From Pedosphaera sp. (GTDB taxonomy: Bacteria; Verrucomicrobiota; Verrucomicrobiia; Limisphaerales; DSYF01), in the NCBI GenBank assembly GCA_017853715.1, contig JAFMIZ010000017.1:1-36001 (forward strand): DNA of 36,001 nt, in the 5' to 3' direction. Numbering within the stretch: the first letter of the stretch is position 1; each line of letters starts with the position of its first letter. Positions 31,455-36,001 of this stretch are shown here, one piece after another. The notes under the pieces were generated by a model. That model did not search any database. It worked only from the letters and a program-made list of their open reading frames with translations, and was not told the origin of the DNA. A program made the position numbers and the translations under genes.

Positions 31455-32783
31455 ATGTCCAATCCACTCGAACGAAGCCGCGGACGCTCTCGCCGCGACT
31501 TTCTGAAGACTGCAGCCCTGGCCGCAGCGGGCGTTGCTGGGCTCGGTCATCGTGCCTTTGCGCAGTCGATGGGTGCCAATGAGAAGATTGTGCTCGGGGC
31601 CATCGGCACAGGCGGGATGGGGCGTTCCAACCTGAATTCATTTCTCGAACTGCCCGGCGTGGAGGTCGCGGCCATTTGTGATGTGGACCAAACCCACGCC
31701 AACGAGGCGGCGGCGGGCGTCGCGAGGAACCAGGCGCGCGCGCCGAAAGTTTACAGCGACTTCCGTCAGGTGCTGGAGCGCAAGGACATTGATGCCGTGG
31801 TGATCAGCACCCCCGATCACTGGCACGCCATTCCGCTCATCGCGGCGTGTGAGGCAGGCAAGGACATCTATTGCGAAAAGCCAGTATCACACAGCTTCGT
31901 CGAGGCCAAGGTGATGATGGCGGCGGCGAAGCACTTCAAACGCGTGGTCCAAATCGGTGCATGGCAGCGCAGCGTGCCGCACTTTCAGCAGGCGATCGAT
32001 TTTGTGCGTTCTGGCAAGCTGGGAAAGATCCAGCTTTGCCGCGCGTGGAACGTGGCTCGGCCCAATCCGATTGGCCGCCAAAGGCCCCAGCCTGTGCCTG
32101 CCGGACTGGATTGGGAATTCTGGTTGGGTCCGGTGAAGAAGTTCGATTATCAGCTGAACCGTTGCCACTACAACTGGCGTTGGTTCTTCGAGACCGGCGG
32201 CGGCAAGATGGCCGACTGGGGCGCACACATGATCGACATAGTGTTGCTCGCGATGAACGAATCTGACCCCATCAGCGTGCACAGCGAGGGGGGGATTTTC
32301 ATCGCGGACGACGACCGGACCACTCCTGACACGATGCAGACCTTGTATCGCTTTCCGAAGTGGCAGCTCCAATGGGAACAGCGGCAGGCCAACAATTACG
32401 GTTTGGACGGCGGCAAAGATCATGGCTCCGAGTTCATCGGTGAACGCGGGACGCTCATCGTGGACCGCAGCGCGGTGCGCTGGTTTCCCAAGGATGATGA
32501 CGAAGAAGCGCATCCCGGTCCCGGTGATTCCGTCCGCGGGCCAAACACACACTGGCAAAACTTTCTCGATTGCATCAAGACACGCGAAACGCCGCGTTCT
32601 GACATTGCGTCCCACGGCAAGACCACGATGCTCTGCCACCTCGGCAATATTTCCTACCAGACCGGCAGCACGGTGGAGTGGGACGCCACCAAGCAAGACG
32701 TGGCCAGTTCCGCTGCCCGCAAGGCGATTTCCTACGAGCGCGAATATCGCAGGCCCTGGAAGCTGAAGCATTACAAGGCCTGA
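31455..32783 (+). CDS. Tat-exported Gfo/Idh/MocA family oxidoreductase
   Basis: From the ATG at 31455 the product is 442 residues. It opens with a twin-arginine signal (RSRRDFLKTAALAAAGVAGLGHRAFA), so it is exported folded, presumably with its NAD(P) bound. The Rossmann core has LGAIGTGGMGRSNL, followed by ICDVDQTHANEAAAG and the family hallmark CEKPVSHS. The C-terminal α/β domain includes GGGKMADWGAHMIDIVLLAM and a DGGKDHGSEFIGERGTLIV strand (quoted in part). Members oxidise or modify sugars and related alcohols. Tat-exported forms are abundant in Verrucomicrobiota and Planctomycetota and are thought to act on polysaccharide-derived sugars. The substrate is unknown. The ORF track start at 31287 lies inside the Dabb gene. 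Confidence 0.94.
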   Translation: MSNPLERSRGRSRRDFLKTAALAAAGVAGLGHRAFAQSMGANEKIVLGAIGTGGMGRSNLNSFLELPGVEVAAICDVDQTHANEAAAGVARNQARAPKVYSDFRQVLERKDIDAVVISTPDHWHAIPLIAACEAGKDIYCEKPVSHSFVEAKVMMAAAKHFKRVVQIGAWQRSVPHFQQAIDFVRSGKLGKIQLCRAWNVARPNPIGRQRPQPVPAGLDWEFWLGPVKKFDYQLNRCHYNWRWFFETGGGKMADWGAHMIDIVLLAMNESDPISVHSEGGIFIADDDRTTPDTMQTLYRFPKWQLQWEQRQANNYGLDGGKDHGSEFIGERGTLIVDRSAVRWFPKDDDEEAHPGPGDSVRGPNTHWQNFLDCIKTRETPRSDIASHGKTTMLCHLGNISYQTGSTVEWDATKQDVASSAARKAISYEREYRRPWKLKHYKA

Positions 32784-32859
32784 GCGTCCCGGCTGAATTA
32801 TAATTACGCGCCCTTTTGCTGCTTGCCCACGGCAACGCGTTTAGCATGATTGCGCCCCT

Positions 32860-33606
32860 ATGGAATGGTTCAACCAACCAGAAATCTGGATTCCCTCACT
32901 GCTCACGCTGACTGCCCTCGAGATTGTGCTCGGCATCGACAACGTCATCTTCATCTCAATTCTGGCCAGCAAGCTGCCCAAGGAGCGTCAGGCCAAAGCC
33001 CGTCAAACCGGCCTTATGCTGGCGCTGGTCACGCGCATCATTCTCCTTTGTAGCATCAGCTGGGTGATGAGTCTCACCAAAGTGCTGTTCACGCTGCCCG
33101 TCCTTAAAGCGGACGTCACAGGCAAGAGCCTGATCTTGTTGGGCGGCGGCCTATTCCTGATCGGCAAAAGTGTTATGGAGATCCACGAAAAGCTGGAAGG
33201 TGCCGACGGGCATGCCACCAGCAACCTCAAGGTGGTGTCATTTCAGAGCGTGATCATCCAAATCCTGTTGCTCGACATCGTCTTCTCACTCGACTCGGTG
33301 ATCACCGCCGTCGGCATGGCAAATGATCTTTGGGTGATGGTCACGGCCGTCATCATTGCGCTCGGTGTGATGCTGGCGTTCGCGGGTGCCATCAGCGACT
33401 TCGTGAACAAGCATCCCACGCTCAAGATGCTCGCGCTGAGCTTTCTCATCTTGATCGGCGTCATGCTCGTGGGCGATTCGCTCGGCCATCACATTCCGAA
33501 GGGCTACATTTACTTCTCGATGGCGTTCGCGTTTGCGGTCGAGATGCTCAACCTGAAGTTGCGCGCCAAGGCCAAGCCCGTCGAACTGCATCAACCGTAT
33601 CGCTGA
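32860..33606 (+). CDS. TerC family integral membrane protein
   Basis: The 248-residue protein has seven or eight membrane helices. Two acidic helix motifs define TerC: TALEIVLGIDNVIFISI and LLDIVFSLDSVITAVGMAND (residues around 18-34 and 128-147), with paired Asp in the membrane that likely bind a metal. TerC proteins are linked to tellurite resistance and, in several bacteria, to manganese export and metalation of secreted proteins. The C-terminus ends after a FAVEMLNLKLRAKAKP helix. There are no other tellurite genes nearby. The upstream 76 bp contains no yybP-ykoY riboswitch that I could see. It is followed 1 bp later by the methyltransferase gene. Confidence 0.95.
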   Translation: MEWFNQPEIWIPSLLTLTALEIVLGIDNVIFISILASKLPKERQAKARQTGLMLALVTRIILLCSISWVMSLTKVLFTLPVLKADVTGKSLILLGGGLFLIGKSVMEIHEKLEGADGHATSNLKVVSFQSVIIQILLLDIVFSLDSVITAVGMANDLWVMVTAVIIALGVMLAFAGAISDFVNKHPTLKMLALSFLILIGVMLVGDSLGHHIPKGYIYFSMAFAFAVEMLNLKLRAKAKPVELHQPYR

Positions 33607-33607
33607 G

Positions 33608-34858
33608 ATGGCTTTCCCCCCCCATCGCTCGCATCGTCCGGCCGCGCCGCGTTTTGTCCGTGAGGACGCGCCACCGCCAGGCAGCGAGACGTGGTCCAGT
33701 CCGTGGGTGCAGTTAAAGACGATTACGTTCAGTCCCGCCGTGTATCCGGCCATGATTCGCGCCGCCGCGGCGGAGGCAAAAGCCGGTTCATGGGTCACCG
33801 TTTACAAGAAGGACGGCAGCGTGTTCGGGTCAGGACTTTACAATCCCAAGGCGCGCGTGCCGTTGCGAATCCTGACCCACGGAGATCAACCTGCAGGCGA
33901 AGAACATTTTGAAAAGGCTATCCAGCGGGCGGTGGAATGGCGGGTTAACACCCTCACGCTCGACGCCAATATGGATTGTTACCGCGTGGTCAATTCCGAC
34001 GCGGATGGGTTAAGCGGCCTCACGGTGGATCGCTACGGGGACACGCTCAGTGTCGAGGTGCACAGCCTGGGCATCCACCAACGCCTGCCTCAGTTGCTTG
34101 CCGCGTTGCATAGCCGCCTTGGGACAAAGCGCGAAGTGGTGAATGTGGACGACCACATCGCGCGCATCGAGGGCATCTCGGTGAAGCGACAGGCGGAGCC
34201 GCCGCCGAAGCAGGTGCGCGTGCGCGAATATGGCGTGCGCTACGAAGTGGATTTTACGAAGGGCCACAAGACCGGTTTCTTCTGTGACCAGCGCGAGAAT
34301 CGGCTGTTGTTCTCCAAGCTCGTCCAAGGCCGCCGCGTGCTGGATGTGTGCTGTTATACGGGCGGTTTTGCCGTGACGGCAGCGACGCTCGGCCAGCCTG
34401 CGGAAGTGACGGCGGTGGATCTCGACGAACACGCAATCGCCCAGGCGCGGCGCAACGGAAATCTGAACCAGCAAAATCGCATCAAGTGGATCCACGCTGA
34501 CGGCTTTGGCTGGATGCGTCAGATGCACCAGAACGGTGCATGTTGGGATGCCGTGGTCCTCGACCCGCCCAAGCTGGTCTTTGGTGATGCGGAGGAGCAA
34601 CGGTTGGGCTGGCAGAAATACGAGGACATCAACCGTCTTGGGGCGCAGTTGGTCGAGCCGGGCGGCATTTTTGTGACGTGCTCCTGCTCGGGGCTGGTTT
34701 CGATGGAGGCGTTTGAAAACCTCGTGATTCGCGCCGTTCATCGCTTGAATCGACGGCTCCAGATTTTTGACCGAACTGGCCCAGGGCACGATCACCCGGT
34801 GATGTCCAACGCACTGGAAGGACGTTATCTTAAAGTCCTGTGGGCGCGGATTTGGTAG
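33608..34858 (+). CDS. Class I SAM-dependent rRNA methyltransferase (RlmI-like)
   Basis: The 416-residue product matches the RlmI/YccW family that methylates a cytosine of 23S rRNA. The N-terminal region has a PUA-like section (GSWVTVYKKDGSVFGSGLYNP, quoted in part) and the EEHFEKAIQRAVEWR helix. The linker carries ADGLSGLTVDRYGD. The methyltransferase domain has KTGFFCDQRENR, motif I LDVCCYTGGFAVTAA, motif IV VVLDPPKLVF and a late CSCSG motif, all typical of this m5C enzyme family. The first 15-20 residues (MAFPPHRSHRPAAPRF) are poorly conserved and include a run of eight C's in the DNA; a later start is possible. It follows terC by 1 bp, so they are probably co-transcribed. Confidence 0.93.
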   Translation: MAFPPHRSHRPAAPRFVREDAPPPGSETWSSPWVQLKTITFSPAVYPAMIRAAAAEAKAGSWVTVYKKDGSVFGSGLYNPKARVPLRILTHGDQPAGEEHFEKAIQRAVEWRVNTLTLDANMDCYRVVNSDADGLSGLTVDRYGDTLSVEVHSLGIHQRLPQLLAALHSRLGTKREVVNVDDHIARIEGISVKRQAEPPPKQVRVREYGVRYEVDFTKGHKTGFFCDQRENRLLFSKLVQGRRVLDVCCYTGGFAVTAATLGQPAEVTAVDLDEHAIAQARRNGNLNQQNRIKWIHADGFGWMRQMHQNGACWDAVVLDPPKLVFGDAEEQRLGWQKYEDINRLGAQLVEPGGIFVTCSCSGLVSMEAFENLVIRAVHRLNRRLQIFDRTGPGHDHPVMSNALEGRYLKVLWARIW

Positions 34859-34915
34859 CACCCATTTTCTCTGTTAAGTTGCGTGGCGATTCGGCGACGA
34901 ATTCCCGTGCAGAAC

Positions 34916-35527
34916 ATGAAACCGATCTCAATTCTATGCCTGTCGCTCGGTCTGCTGGCTGGCAGCGGTGGCGGTGCTTTTGCCTCCAATATGAACACGA
35001 ACAAGACTGAACTGGCCACGCTGGGTGGCGGATGTTTCTGGTGCCTCGAAGCCTGCTTCGAGCTGCTCCCGGGTGTTAGGTCCGTGACGAGTGGTTACGC
35101 AGCGGGCAAGACCGAGAACCCGACCTACAAGGAAATCTGTGGCGGGGATACCGGTCACGCCGAGGTGGTGCAGATTGAGTTCGATCCGACCGCAACGAGC
35201 TTCGACAAGCTGCTGGAAACCTTCTGGCAGATTCACGACCCCACCACGCTCAACCGCCAAGGCCACGACGTCGGCACGCAGTATCGCTCGATCATTCTTT
35301 ACCATAATGACGCGCAAAAGGTGGCGGCGGAGACGTCCATGAAGGAAGCGCAAAAGGAGTTGAGCCGCACGATTGTCACGCAGATGGAGCCGCTCAAGAA
35401 ATTCTATCCTGCCGAGAGCTACCATCAGGATTACTTCCGTAACAACCCCAACCAAGGCTATTGCCAGATGGTGGTGCGTTCGAAGGTGGAGAAGACGAAG
35501 AAGCTATTCAACACGGAGAAGAAGTAA
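34916..35527 (+). CDS. msrA: Exported peptide methionine sulfoxide reductase A
   Basis: From the ATG at 34916 the product is 203 residues with a signal peptide (MKPISILCLSLGLLAGSGGGAFA), so it works in the periplasm. The catalytic GGGCFWC motif contains Cys40, followed by GVRSVTSGYAAGKTENPTY, GGDTGHAEVVQIEFDP and QIHDPTTLNRQGHDVGTQYRS. A C-terminal GYCQMVV supplies a likely resolving Cys. It reduces Met-S-sulfoxide in damaged exported proteins. The ORF track start at 34883 adds 11 residues before the signal peptide. A strong hairpin follows its stop. Confidence 0.95.
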   Translation: MKPISILCLSLGLLAGSGGGAFASNMNTNKTELATLGGGCFWCLEACFELLPGVRSVTSGYAAGKTENPTYKEICGGDTGHAEVVQIEFDPTATSFDKLLETFWQIHDPTTLNRQGHDVGTQYRSIILYHNDAQKVAAETSMKEAQKELSRTIVTQMEPLKKFYPAESYHQDYFRNNPNQGYCQMVVRSKVEKTKKLFNTEKK

Positions 35528-35555
35528 GCCGCCCAAGGTTTCAGGTAGACAGCAA

Positions 35556-35585
35556 AAACGGCGGACTGTTACCAGTCCGCCGTTT
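35556..35585. terminator. Bidirectional intrinsic terminator between msrA and gap
   Basis: AAACGGCGGACTG-TTAC-CAGTCCGCCGTTT is a perfect 13-bp stem with a 4-base loop. The flanking A- and T-rich ends (AAAAAC and GTTTG) allow termination from both directions. It lies 28 bp after the msrA stop and 23 bp after the gap stop. Confidence 0.9.
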
Positions 35586-35608
35586 GCGCTTCGAGATTTT
35601 GCTTCGGC

Positions 35609-36001
<393 letters not shown>

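Noticed and set aside
32799-32804. TATAAT box upstream of terC as a promoter
   Set aside because: There is no acceptable -35 element at 16-18 bases; the best TTACAA is 22 bases away and lies inside the preceding coding sequence.
33616-33623. Run of eight C's at the start of the RlmI-like gene (and eight G's at 5653-5660 in the parvulin gene) as phase-variation tracts
   Set aside because: At this GC content several such runs are expected by chance in 36 kb, and both genes are housekeeping types.

Overview
This 36 kb window looks like a chromosomal housekeeping region of a GC-rich, aerobic, Gram-negative-type bacterium. The best guess is Verrucomicrobiota, in the Pedosphaera/Limisphaerales range, but this is inferred only from gene content and protein style. 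The clues are a stand-alone LON domain next to DUF1844, a Tat-exported Gfo/Idh/MocA oxidoreductase, an FmdB zinc-ribbon protein with an Ala/Lys/Pro tail, a caa3-type oxidase cluster with coxB last, weak Shine-Dalgarno sites, and many spurious overlapping ORFs caused by high GC. No phage, transposase, integrase or CRISPR array was seen.

Layout. 1-2.7 kb (minus): a divergent dihydropteroate synthase-like gene cut by the left edge, tRNA-Arg(UCU), a secreted protein of unknown function and an FmdB-type zinc ribbon. 2.7-4.8 kb: an anchored coiled-coil protein (minus) divergent from a LON-domain/DUF1844 pair (plus). 4.8-8.9 kb: serA and a periplasmic parvulin (minus), divergent from a PfkB sugar kinase (plus). 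The 328 bp between serA and pfkB holds a strong nested palindrome. 8.9-17.4 kb (minus): a complete oligopeptide importer oppABCDF, preceded by an ABC-2 exporter module (lipoprotein fusion protein, ATPase, permease). 17.5-25.2 kb (minus): haem A synthesis and the aa3-type oxidase: a cupredoxin-like protein, ctaA, a 646 bp gap with no recognisable gene, ctaB, coxA, coxC, coxD, two small membrane proteins, coxB, then a clear intrinsic terminator. 25.3-27.1 kb (minus): ribAB and ribH, separated by an interval bracketed by inverted heptamer arrays. 27.1-29.3 kb (minus): an NfeD-type protease and its slipin partner. 29.4-35.5 kb (plus): a NYN-domain RNase overlapping a vWA-like membrane protein, a Dabb protein with a Tat oxidoreductase, TerC, an RlmI-like methyltransferase and an exported MsrA. 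The right edge holds the 3' end of gap (minus).

How the genes work together. ctaB converts haem b to haem o and ctaA converts haem o to haem a for CoxA. CoxB supplies the CuA site. The cupredoxin-like protein and a small exported Cys protein are candidate electron-transfer or copper-handling partners. The riboflavin, serine and peptide-uptake genes are ordinary metabolism.

I did not find a clearly new defence or mobile system. The items most worth checking are the heptamer arrays around the ribAB-ribH interval, the nested palindrome between serA and pfkB, the two uncharacterised small proteins in the cox operon, the terminator that abuts the ctaA start, and the unexplained gap inside the oxidase cluster.
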